Positions 1 to 5,083 of a stretch of DNA of 5,083 bases are shown here, one piece after another. Positions within the stretch are counted from its first letter, which is position 1. Each line of letters starts with the position of its first letter. A program made the translations under genes and the position numbers. Source of the DNA: Chitinophagaceae bacterium (GTDB lineage: Bacteria > Bacteroidota > Bacteroidia > Chitinophagales > Chitinophagaceae); assembly GCA_003526435.1 (NCBI GenBank), contig DPWF01000205.1, positions 1-5,083 of the forward strand, in the 5' to 3' direction. The notes under the pieces were generated by a model, which worked only from the letters and a program-made list of their open reading frames with translations, was not told the origin of the DNA and searched no databases.

Positions 1-487
1 GTAAGGCTTTCAATACATCATGATGACTCATTTTCTCCAGTTTGCAGATATGTGCCACTTCGGGTGGGCCAAGTGCATGCAGTTTCAGGTGCGGATATTC
101 CTGTTTAATCTGCCTGAAGGTATTGGTATAAAAATCGAGCCCTAATTCGGGGTGATGGCCACCCTGTAATAACAACTGGTCGCCCCCGTATTTCAAAGTC
201 TCTTCAATTTTTATACGGTAAGTGGGCATGTCGGTTATATAGGCTTCCGAATGACCAGGTATCCGGTAAAAATTACAGAACTTACAATTGGCAATACAAA
301 CATTGGTAGTATTTACGTTGCGATCGATCTGCCAGGTAACCTTGCCATGTGGAACCTGTTTTTTTCTCAGCTCATCAGCCACATGCATTAGTTCAGAAAG
401 TGGGGCCTGTTCAAAAAGGAACATACCTTCTTCAATACTCAAAAAATCAAAATTCAATGCCCGTTGGTACAAATCTGCTAGCTGCAT
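1..487 (-). CDS. mqnC: MqnC, cyclic dehypoxanthinyl futalosine synthase (N-terminal part, cut by window edge)
   Basis: Radical SAM enzyme of the futalosine route to menaquinone; the family cyclises dehypoxanthine futalosine in the cytoplasm. Reading the minus strand from ATG at 487 gives 162 codons without a stop up to the window edge, so roughly the C-terminal half is missing. The [4Fe-4S] motif CxxxCxxC is visible as Cys64, Cys68 and Cys71 (VCIANCKFCNFYR), preceded by the MqnC-type stretch QIDRNVNTTNVC. Further family blocks are LLLQGGHHPELGLDFY (about 105-120) and HALGPPEVAHICKLE (about 137-151). The start fits the family because the conserved EEG(M)FLFEQAPLSELM block begins near residue 19; the reading frame stays open upstream but offers no ATG in this window and there is no clear Shine-Dalgarno. 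The sister enzyme MqnE (aminofutalosine synthase) and the CofG/CofH enzymes are alternatives, but the IDRNxNxTNVC block favours MqnC. It is transcribed divergently from the protease genes and is probably unrelated to them. Confidence 0.9.
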   Translation of the reverse strand, partial: MQLADLYQRALNFDFLSIEEGMFLFEQAPLSELMHVADELRKKQVPHGKVTWQIDRNVNTTNVCIANCKFCNFYRIPGHSEAYITDMPTYRIKIEETLKYGGDQLLLQGGHHPELGLDFYTNTFRQIKQEYPHLKLHALGPPEVAHICKLEKMSHHDVLKAL

Positions 488-511
488 GTAGAGGAAATTT
501 CTTGTAAACAA

Positions 512-519
512 CAAAGGTA
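512..519 (-). promoter_or_regulatory. Possible Bacteroidota -7 promoter box for mqnC
   Basis: On the minus strand the sequence reads TACCTTTG, an exact match to the Bacteroidota primary sigma factor -7 consensus TAnnTTTG. It lies 24 nt upstream of the mqnC ATG, which would give a short leader of roughly 15-20 nt. The weak point is the -33 element: the nearest TTTG on that strand (550-547) is 27 nt away, longer than the usual spacing, so only the -7 half is supported. Confidence 0.4.
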
Positions 520-616
520 GGATGATAAGGTTGATTATTGCTGCATCAAAAACAGCAGTTCGGTTGTCTTGTTTAGGGCCAATGATCATTCCTGACCGGA
601 AATCGTACAAAAAAAC

Positions 617-621
617 GGAGG
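617..621 (+). promoter_or_regulatory. Shine-Dalgarno sequence that decides the aspartyl protease start
   Basis: GGAGG ends 10 nt before ATG 632, a workable spacing, and only 2 nt before ATG 624, which is too close. It is too far (31 nt) from the next in-frame ATG at 653. It therefore favours 632 as the start. It stands out because none of the other complete genes in the window has a recognisable Shine-Dalgarno, as is common in Bacteroidota. Confidence 0.55.
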
Positions 622-631
622 TAATGGACAA

Positions 632-1858
632 ATGGGCTTATTTTCAATCTGCATGAAACGTTTACCGATTGCCATCCTCCTTATCGGGCTGTTCTATGCC
701 CTTCCTCCTGCTCATGCCCAGGAAGAATTTATCATGCCCGAGGCAAAACTGCTCACCCGTTTTCCATTTTCACAGTTAAGTGGCGGTATCGTCATCATAA
801 AAGCACAGGTAGATGAACACCAGGATACGCTCAATTTTGTTTTTGATACCGGCAGTGGCGGTATTTCACTCGATTCACTCACTGTTCAGTATCTCGGACT
901 AAAAAAACAACTCAGCGATAAAACAATAAGAGGTATTGCAGGCATTAAGCTGGTAGAATTTGCTTACAACCACACACTTAAGTTACCCGGACTTGAAGTA
1001 GATAAGCTTGATTTTCATATCAACGATTATGAATTGCTGACAAGTGTATATGGAATAAAGATTGACGGAATTATAGGGTTTAGTTTTCTGAGAAGGTATA
1101 TCGTAAACCTTGACTACGATAAGCAGGTGATGGAAGTATACTCACCTGGTCGTTTCAGGTATCCTAAAGGGGGACATTTGTTACATCCTGATTTTTCAAC
1201 CCTTCCCCTGCAAAGTGCAACAATAGAAGATGAAAGAATCATCAATGCGCGATTTATTTTTGATACAGGCGCAGGTCTTACATTTCTTTTATCAAAAGAA
1301 TTTGTGACAGACAGCATGTTCTTTAAACGCAAACGGAAATTCTACCCAACACAGGCGGAAGGACTGGGCGGAAAGAAGATGATGGATATTACTGTAGCAA
1401 AAGAAGTAAAACTGGGCCCCTATAAATTCAGAAATGTACCGGTACACATTTTTGATGATGAATATAATGTAACATCCTACCCCTTGCTTGGCGGATTAAT
1501 AGGGAATGATGTGATGCGCCGGTTCAATGTTATCTTAAATTACCCGGATCGTTGTATTTATATAAAACCCAACAATCATTTCCCGGAAAGTTTCGATTAC
1601 TCCTATACAGGTTTGGGTATATACCTCATCGATGGGGAAATAAGGGTCATTGATATTATCAAAGGTTCACCGGGCGACAAAGCAGGTTTTCAGCCAGGCG
1701 ATATTATTTTTTCTGTTGAAAATAATTACACCAAAAATATCCAGACCTATAAAACACTTTTCCAGAACTCTATTGGCAGGGTTCGTGTGATTATTTTCAG
1801 GGAACAGAAACCACTGGTGTTAACCATGATGATAAAAGACATCAGGCGAAACCGCTAA
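632..1858 (+). CDS. Exported two-lobed retropepsin-like aspartyl protease with C-terminal PDZ domain
   Basis: Probable periplasmic or secreted aspartic peptidase, 408 residues. A signal peptide is clear: a basic MKR (8-10), hydrophobic LPIAILLIGLFYAL (11-24), then PPAHA followed by QEE, giving an AxA-type cleavage after Ala29; there is no lipobox. Two catalytic motifs follow, FVFDTGSGG (Asp72) and FIFDTGAGL (Asp211). Each lobe also carries the downstream hydrophobic-Gly element and a matching tail (DGIIGFSFLRRYIVNLDYD near 145-163; GGLIGNDVMRRFNVILNYPD near 287-306), so the lobes look like an internal duplication and both aspartates are kept. Residues about 327-405 form a PDZ domain (GLGIYL, IKGSPGDKAGFQPGDIIFSV), as in many Bacteroidota Asp_protease_2/PDZ proteins. 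The substrate is unknown. The start at 632 rests on GGAGG at 617-621; ATG 653 would give an equally good, shorter signal peptide. The M16 pair follows 107 nt downstream on the same strand. Confidence 0.87.
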   Translation: MGLFSICMKRLPIAILLIGLFYALPPAHAQEEFIMPEAKLLTRFPFSQLSGGIVIIKAQVDEHQDTLNFVFDTGSGGISLDSLTVQYLGLKKQLSDKTIRGIAGIKLVEFAYNHTLKLPGLEVDKLDFHINDYELLTSVYGIKIDGIIGFSFLRRYIVNLDYDKQVMEVYSPGRFRYPKGGHLLHPDFSTLPLQSATIEDERIINARFIFDTGAGLTFLLSKEFVTDSMFFKRKRKFYPTQAEGLGGKKMMDITVAKEVKLGPYKFRNVPVHIFDDEYNVTSYPLLGGLIGNDVMRRFNVILNYPDRCIYIKPNNHFPESFDYSYTGLGIYLIDGEIRVIDIIKGSPGDKAGFQPGDIIFSVENNYTKNIQTYKTLFQNSIGRVRVIIFREQKPLVLTMMIKDIRRNR

Positions 1859-1965
1859 CAAACTTTGCGTTTTTGGGAAATGTAGGTGACCGGAACGGCT
1901 GACTACAGGTTCAAAAAAGATACACTACCTGCTTTTCACTTAATTTCGCTGTTTCAATTCTTTCT
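1859..1965 (+). other. Spacer between the aspartyl protease and the M16 pair
   Basis: This 107-bp gap holds no ORF or RNA gene that I can recognise, and no hairpin followed by a T-run, so read-through from the aspartyl protease gene into the M16 genes is possible. TAATTTCG at 1941-1948 is a one-mismatch version of the Bacteroidota -7 box, 17 nt before the next ATG, and could give the M16 genes their own promoter; no convincing -33 element accompanies it. Confidence 0.4.
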
Positions 1966-3201
1966 ATGATAGTATTTGACCGGTTTGTGCTCGATAATGG
2001 CCTCAGGGTATTGGTACATGAAGATCATTCAACACCCATGGCTGTTGTGAATGTATTGTACGATGTAGGCGCGCGTGATGAAAACCCCGAAAAAACAGGT
2101 TTTGCTCACCTGTTCGAACACCTCATGTTTGGTGGAAGCATCAATATACCTGATTATGATGAGCCATTGCAGCGTGCAGGCGGCGAGAACAATGCGTATA
2201 CCACCAATGACCTTACCAACTATTATTGTCAGGTACCAGCCGAAAATATTGAAACAGCATTCTGGCTCGAAAGCGATCGCATGTTAAGCCTCGCATTCAG
2301 TAAAAAAAGCCTTGACGTACAGCGAAAAGTGGTATGTGAAGAGTTCAAGGAACATTACCTGAATAAGCCCTATGGCGACGTATGGCATAAAATGCGGGAT
2401 CTGGCTTATACTACACACCCCTATCGCTGGATGACCATTGGCAAGGAACTGAGTCATGTAGAGAATGCACATATTGATGATGTAAAACAGTTTTTTTTCA
2501 AACATTATCGGCCAGTAAATGCCATTCTCGCAGTAACAGGTCATGTTACCACCGAACAGGTAAAGCAACTTGCCAATAAATGGTTTGCTGATATACCCAT
2601 GGGCGATCCTTACAAACGCCATTTACCACAGGAGCCTCTACAAACCAAGGCACGTAAACTGGAAGTACACGCAGCAGTACCACTCGACGCATATGTAAAA
2701 ACATGGCATATGGACTCGAGACTTGAAAAAGGGTATTATGCTGCGGATATGATTACTGAAATTCTTGGCGGAGGTGGTTCATCTAGATTATATCAATCGC
2801 TGGTAAAAGAAAAACAATTGTTTTCCAATCTAGATTGTTATCATTTCGGAAGTATCGATGCAGGATTGCTGACTGTGGAAGGAAAACTGGTAAAAGGAGT
2901 GAAAATGGAAGATGCTGCTGCAGCCGTAGATGCTGAAATCAGTAAGCTACAGTCAACGCTTATCAACGAACAGGAATTACAGAAAGTAAAAAATAAAACA
3001 GAAAGTGTTATTGCTTTTGAAGATATGAGTATCATGAGTAGGGCCAACAGCCTTGCACTATATGAACTACTGGGCGATGCAGAAATGATGAACACTGAAT
3101 TGCAGAAGTACCAGGCAATTACGGTAGAAGATATTCAGACATATTGTAAAAAAATATTCCGGGAAGAAAACAGTAATACATTATTCTATCATGCCAATTA
3201 A
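1966..3201 (+). CDS. M16 family zinc metallopeptidase, catalytic subunit
   Basis: Zinc-dependent peptidase of the pitrilysin/processing-peptidase family (M16), 411 residues, a normal length for a two-domain subunit. The inverted zinc motif is intact in AHLFEHLMFGGS: His48, Glu51 and His52, with Glu51 as the catalytic base. The third zinc ligand is most likely Glu126 in RKVVCEEFKEH, 74 residues after His52. GGENNAYTTNDLTNYYCQVP (73-92) and the HPYRWMTIGK block (151-160) are standard for the family. The second domain begins near residue 230 and contains GGGGSSRLYQSLVKEKQLF (268-286), where the Arg and Tyr that normally bind substrate are replaced by Lys281 and Phe286. There is no signal peptide (MIVFDRFVLDNGLRVLV), so a cytoplasmic location is expected. 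ATG 1966 begins directly at the family's FDRFVLDNGLRV strand, which fixes the start; no Shine-Dalgarno is present. It probably pairs with the next gene product; the substrate is unknown. Confidence 0.92.
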   Translation: MIVFDRFVLDNGLRVLVHEDHSTPMAVVNVLYDVGARDENPEKTGFAHLFEHLMFGGSINIPDYDEPLQRAGGENNAYTTNDLTNYYCQVPAENIETAFWLESDRMLSLAFSKKSLDVQRKVVCEEFKEHYLNKPYGDVWHKMRDLAYTTHPYRWMTIGKELSHVENAHIDDVKQFFFKHYRPVNAILAVTGHVTTEQVKQLANKWFADIPMGDPYKRHLPQEPLQTKARKLEVHAAVPLDAYVKTWHMDSRLEKGYYAADMITEILGGGGSSRLYQSLVKEKQLFSNLDCYHFGSIDAGLLTVEGKLVKGVKMEDAAAAVDAEISKLQSTLINEQELQKVKNKTESVIAFEDMSIMSRANSLALYELLGDAEMMNTELQKYQAITVEDIQTYCKKIFREENSNTLFYHAN

Positions 3202-3205
3202 TGTT

Positions 3206-3229
3206 TAGCTGCGGTTAAAACCGTAGCTA
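3206..3229 (+). repeat. Intercistronic stem-loop between the two M16 genes
   Basis: The spacer contains an inverted repeat with 11-nt arms, TAGCTGCGGTT (3206-3216) and AACCGTAGCTA (3219-3229), around AA. The only non-Watson-Crick position becomes a G-U wobble in RNA, so the transcript can form a nearly continuous stem; the innermost pair or two would open to give a tetraloop or larger. It begins 4 nt after the upstream stop codon and ends 21 nt before the preferred downstream ATG. No long T-run follows directly, so it is not a standard terminator. It could protect the upstream message, tune expression of the second subunit, or be a REP-like dispersed repeat. Confidence 0.6.
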
Positions 3230-3250
3230 TTGAACAGTGAGATTTTATTT

Positions 3251-4531
3251 ATGATCAACAGAACCACAGCTCCTTCCATAATCGATGCAGTCTCTTTTAA
3301 CCTGTCATTGAAACCCTGCGACCGTTATACACTCGACAACCAGACACCTGTTTATGCCATTCATGCCGGCGCACAGGATGTAGTAATGATAGAATGGGTA
3401 TTTTATGCAGGTAACTGGTATGAGTCGAAAAATATTGTAGCCGGTACCACCAACTTTTTACTGAAGAATGGAACGGACAGCCGGAATGCATATGCTATTA
3501 ATGAGTATTTTGAATTTTATGGAGCATATCTTAATCGCAGTTGCTACAATGAAACTGCGACAATTACACTGCATTGTTTAAGTAAACACCTCCATGAATT
3601 ATTGCCGGTAGTTGCCGAAATATTAACTGAGAGTATTTTTCCGGAAGGAGAACTGGCTATCTGTAAACAGAACCAGAAACAAAGGTTACAGGTGAACCTC
3701 AAGAAATGCGATTTTGTGGCGAATCGTTTGATTGATGAATATGTTTTTGGCTTTCATCATCCTTATGGAAAATATACATCGACCATAGATTATGATGCTT
3801 TGCAAAGAGAGGAGCTGGTTGCATTTTATGAGCAGTTCTATAAAAATGGTTCCTGTATGGTATTTGCAGCAGGAAAATTGCCTGCTGATTTGGATCAGCA
3901 ATTGAACAAGGTCTTTGGCAAACTTCCACTCAACAGTGGCACCATGCCAACCATTGAATACCCGCTTACATCCGCTACCGAAAAAAAATACAGAATCATT
4001 AACGATGCAGAAGGGGTACAGGGCGCCATAAGAATGGCACAACCTTTTTTTAACAGACATCACCCCGATTTCCCGAAAGTGCAGGTGCTGAATAATATTT
4101 TCGGCGGCTTTTTCGGATCAAGACTCATGAGTAATATTCGTGAAGACAAGGGTTATACTTATGGCATACATAGCTACCTGCAGAATCATATTCATCACAG
4201 TGCCTGGATGATCAGTACAGAAGCAGGAAGGGATGTTTGTGAAGCAACCATAACAGAAGTGTATAACGAAATGGAAAGGTTGAGGAATGAGCCTGTGGAG
4301 AAAGAAGAACTTGATCTGGTTCGTAACTATATGATTGGTTCATTACTTGGTGATCTAGATGGTCCCTTCCAGATCATCAGCCGCTGGAAAACATATATAT
4401 TGAATGGACTTGATGAACAATATTTCTACAATAGCATAGAAACCATTCGAAATGTAAGCAGTGAAGAGTTGCAGGCCCTTGCACAAAAGCATCTTCATCC
4501 CGATAATTTCTATGAATTGGTAGTTGTATAA
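3251..4531 (+). CDS. M16 family peptidase, non-catalytic partner subunit
   Basis: M16-fold protein of 426 residues, probably the regulatory or substrate-binding half of a heterodimer with the preceding gene product. Where the partner has HLFEH, this protein has GTTNF (65-69): all three motif residues are changed (Gly65, Asn68, Phe69), so it cannot bind zinc in the usual way. The C-terminal domain keeps a strong family block, GGFFGSRLMSNIREDKGYTY (285-304), with Arg297 and Tyr302/Tyr304 as the Arg/Tyr pair that the partner lacks. There is no signal peptide, so it should be cytoplasmic like its partner. Start choice: ATG 3251 is preferred; an in-frame TTG at 3230 would add seven residues but abuts the stem-loop and has no ribosome binding site. 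The spacing to the upstream stop is 49 nt, consistent with an operon. The combination resembles the Sphingomonas SPH2681/SPH2682 type of M16 pair and mitochondrial processing peptidase alpha/beta. Confidence 0.88.
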   Translation: MINRTTAPSIIDAVSFNLSLKPCDRYTLDNQTPVYAIHAGAQDVVMIEWVFYAGNWYESKNIVAGTTNFLLKNGTDSRNAYAINEYFEFYGAYLNRSCYNETATITLHCLSKHLHELLPVVAEILTESIFPEGELAICKQNQKQRLQVNLKKCDFVANRLIDEYVFGFHHPYGKYTSTIDYDALQREELVAFYEQFYKNGSCMVFAAGKLPADLDQQLNKVFGKLPLNSGTMPTIEYPLTSATEKKYRIINDAEGVQGAIRMAQPFFNRHHPDFPKVQVLNNIFGGFFGSRLMSNIREDKGYTYGIHSYLQNHIHHSAWMISTEAGRDVCEATITEVYNEMERLRNEPVEKEELDLVRNYMIGSLLGDLDGPFQIISRWKTYILNGLDEQYFYNSIETIRNVSSEELQALAQKHLHPDNFYELVVV

Positions 4532-4535
4532 ACCC

Positions 4536-4595
4536 CCTCTTATCTCGTTCTCTGCGGTGAATTCACAAGTATTTTTCACCGCAGAGAACAAGAGG
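4536..4595. repeat. Large inverted repeat downstream of the M16 operon
   Basis: GTTCTCTGCGGTGAA (4547-4561) is exactly complementary to TTCACCGCAGAGAAC (4575-4589), giving a 15-bp perfect stem with a 13-nt loop. An outer 6-bp extension pairs CCTCTT (4536-4541) with AAGAGG (4590-4595), leaving a 5-nt bulge on the left side. It starts 4 nt after the M16 partner stop codon, so it will fold at the end of that transcript and may slow or stop transcription or block 3' exonucleases, but no T-run follows on either strand, so a standard intrinsic terminator is not supported. The CTCTGCGGTGAA wording resembles dispersed intergenic repeats I recall from many bacterial genomes. Confidence 0.75.
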
Positions 4596-4615
4596 AAATG
4601 GAGTTTTCGCAGAGA
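4580..4615 (+). repeat. Repeat unit with duplicated CGCAGAGA motif
   Basis: CGCAGAGA occurs at 4580-4587 and again at 4608-4615, 28 nt apart, and its complement TCTCTGCG occurs at 4549-4556 in the left arm of the inverted repeat. The part from 4591 to 4615 reappears in inverted orientation at 5048-5072. The stretch therefore looks like one copy of a modular dispersed element rather than an isolated hairpin. Confidence 0.6.
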
Positions 4616-4682
4616 GGTGTTAAAATTTAAAATACTGCCTTTAATCAGAAAATAAATGCTAATTTGAAACGTATCTAATTAT

Positions 4683-5045
4683 ATGGGACGTTTCTTTACA
4701 AAAACAGTAGCAAGTACGCTTGCCATTTTATTCGCCGCATATATTCTCAGGGGTATTGATGTAAAAGACCCACTGACAGCTTTAGTGGTGGCGTTGGTAT
4801 TGGGATTGCTGAATAGCTTCATCAAACCCATCCTTATTCTGCTGACCATACCTATTACCATCTTTACACTCGGACTTTTCCTCTTTGTGATCAATATCAT
4901 CATCGTAAAATGGGCTGCATCTATTGTTCCCGGTTTTACGGTAGATGGATGGGTAGCCGCCTTGTTCTTCAGTTTGCTGGTATCATTTGTAACATCCATT
5001 ATTGAAGCCATCCTCGGAAGAGGAGGCGAACAGCAGGAAAACTAA
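4683..5045 (+). CDS. Small four-helix membrane protein, Phage_holin_4_2 / YvlD-like family
   Basis: Predicted inner-membrane protein of 120 residues, the usual length for this family. Hydrophobic segments lie at about 5-22, 31-47, 49-77 (long enough for two short helices or a re-entrant pair) and 88-111, with a charged, glutamate-rich tail (GRGGEQQEN). Family features include NSFIKPILILLTIPITI (44-60), the glycine in FTLGLFLFVIN (61-71) and the loop IVPGFTVDGWVAAL (81-94). The family name comes from weak similarity to mycobacteriophage holins, but chromosomal members are widespread and no lysis role should be assumed; there are no phage genes nearby. ATG 4683 is the first plausible start, and there is no Shine-Dalgarno. 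It lies 151 nt after the M16 operon beyond a large inverted repeat, in an AT-rich upstream stretch, so it is probably its own transcription unit. It is flanked on both sides by copies of the same repeat in opposite orientation. Confidence 0.82.
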   Translation: MGRFFTKTVASTLAILFAAYILRGIDVKDPLTALVVALVLGLLNSFIKPILILLTIPITIFTLGLFLFVINIIIVKWAASIVPGFTVDGWVAALFFSLLVSFVTSIIEAILGRGGEQQEN

Positions 5046-5047
5046 AA

Positions 5048-5083
5048 TCTCCGCGAAAACTCCCTTTCTTCTCTTCTCCCTGT
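5048..5083 (-). repeat. Second, inverted copy of the CTCTGCG-type repeat (cut by window edge)
   Basis: Two nucleotides after the membrane-protein stop codon begins TCTCCGCGAAAACTCC, which continues to the window end. Its first 25 nt (5048-5072) match the reverse complement of 4591-4615 at 22 of 25 positions; beyond that, similarity continues only if a one-base gap is allowed. If the copy is complete, a CTCTGCGGTGAA-like stretch should follow just outside the window. Confidence 0.6.

Larger units (their letters stand above)
488..631. other. Divergent intergenic region between mqnC and the aspartyl protease gene
   Basis: This 144-bp stretch separates two divergently transcribed genes and should hold both promoters. 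On the minus strand I see the TACCTTTG box for mqnC. On the plus strand I find no exact TAnnTTTG; TAAGGTTG at 526-533 is a one-mismatch candidate only. A perfect 10-bp palindrome, AATGATCATT, lies at 581-590, about 40 nt before the protease start, and could be a small operator, although a palindrome this short may be chance. GGAGG at 617-621 is the ribosome binding site of the protease gene. Confidence 0.6.

Noticed and set aside
288..491. Plus-strand open frame of 67 codons
   Set aside because: It lies antisense to mqnC, whose minus-strand frame has unmistakable family motifs over the same bases; the plus-strand product resembles nothing.
1941..1948. TAATTTCG as an M16 promoter
   Set aside because: One mismatch to the -7 consensus and no -33 element at normal spacing; mentioned in the spacer entry but not called separately.
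2491..2498. T8 tract inside the catalytic M16 gene as a slippage or phase-variation site
   Set aside because: It encodes Phe-Phe-Phe in a normal QFFFKHY context, the frame is intact, and similar A-runs occur elsewhere (for example 3981-3988); no sign of alternate frames.
3686..4063. Minus-strand open frame of 125 codons
   Set aside because: It is antisense to the M16 partner gene, which is continuous and well matched to its family here; there is no independent evidence for coding.
4660..4666. TAATTTG as a -7 promoter box for the membrane-protein gene
   Set aside because: It is suitably placed before ATG 4683 but one base short of TAnnTTTG and has only a weak upstream TTT; not enough to annotate.
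4679..5011. Minus-strand open frame of 110 codons opposite the membrane-protein gene
   Set aside because: The plus-strand frame has the hydrophobic pattern and conserved blocks of the Phage_holin_4_2 family; the antisense frame is a by-product of that composition.
4683..5045. Prophage remnant or lysis cassette
   Set aside because: Only the family name suggests phage; there is no endolysin, spanin, integrase or structural gene nearby, and chromosomal members of this family are common.
1..5083. CRISPR array, tRNA, rRNA or insertion sequence
   Set aside because: No regularly spaced direct repeats, no tRNA-like cloverleaf, no rRNA sequence and no transposase motifs were seen on either strand.

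Overview
The window looks like chromosomal DNA of a Bacteroidota bacterium, most likely of the Chitinophaga/Sphingobacteria side of the phylum. This is inferred from the gene families present: a futalosine-pathway MqnC, a DTG/PDZ exported aspartyl protease and a tandem pair of split-active-site M16 proteins. Three of the four complete genes lack a Shine-Dalgarno sequence, and a TAnnTTTG-type -7 promoter box precedes mqnC. There is no sign of a phage, plasmid or insertion sequence.

Layout. Positions 1-487 (minus strand) hold the N-terminal 162 codons of mqnC, a radical SAM enzyme of menaquinone biosynthesis that runs off the left edge. A 144-bp divergent intergenic region follows. Positions 632-1858 (plus) encode an exported two-lobed aspartyl protease with a C-terminal PDZ domain. 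After a 107-bp gap come two M16-family genes, 1966-3201 and 3251-4531. The first carries the zinc-binding HxxEH site. The second has lost that site but keeps the Arg/Tyr substrate-binding pair, so the two probably form one heterodimeric cytoplasmic peptidase. A stem-loop of 11 bp sits in the 49-nt spacer between them. Positions 4683-5045 encode a small four-helix membrane protein of the Phage_holin_4_2/YvlD type.

The least ordinary part of the window is non-coding. The spacer after the M16 pair contains a large inverted repeat (15-bp perfect arms) built from a CGCAGAGA/TCTCTGCG motif. A second, inverted copy of part of this element starts directly after the stop codon of the small membrane-protein gene and runs off the right edge, so that gene is flanked by inverted copies of a dispersed repeat.

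The genes do not form one obvious pathway. The three protease-related genes are co-oriented and may share a transcript; mqnC is divergent and functionally separate. I see no strong evidence for a wholly undescribed system. The best leads are the repeat pair around 4683-5045, the division of active-site elements between the two M16 subunits, and the stem-loop between their genes.
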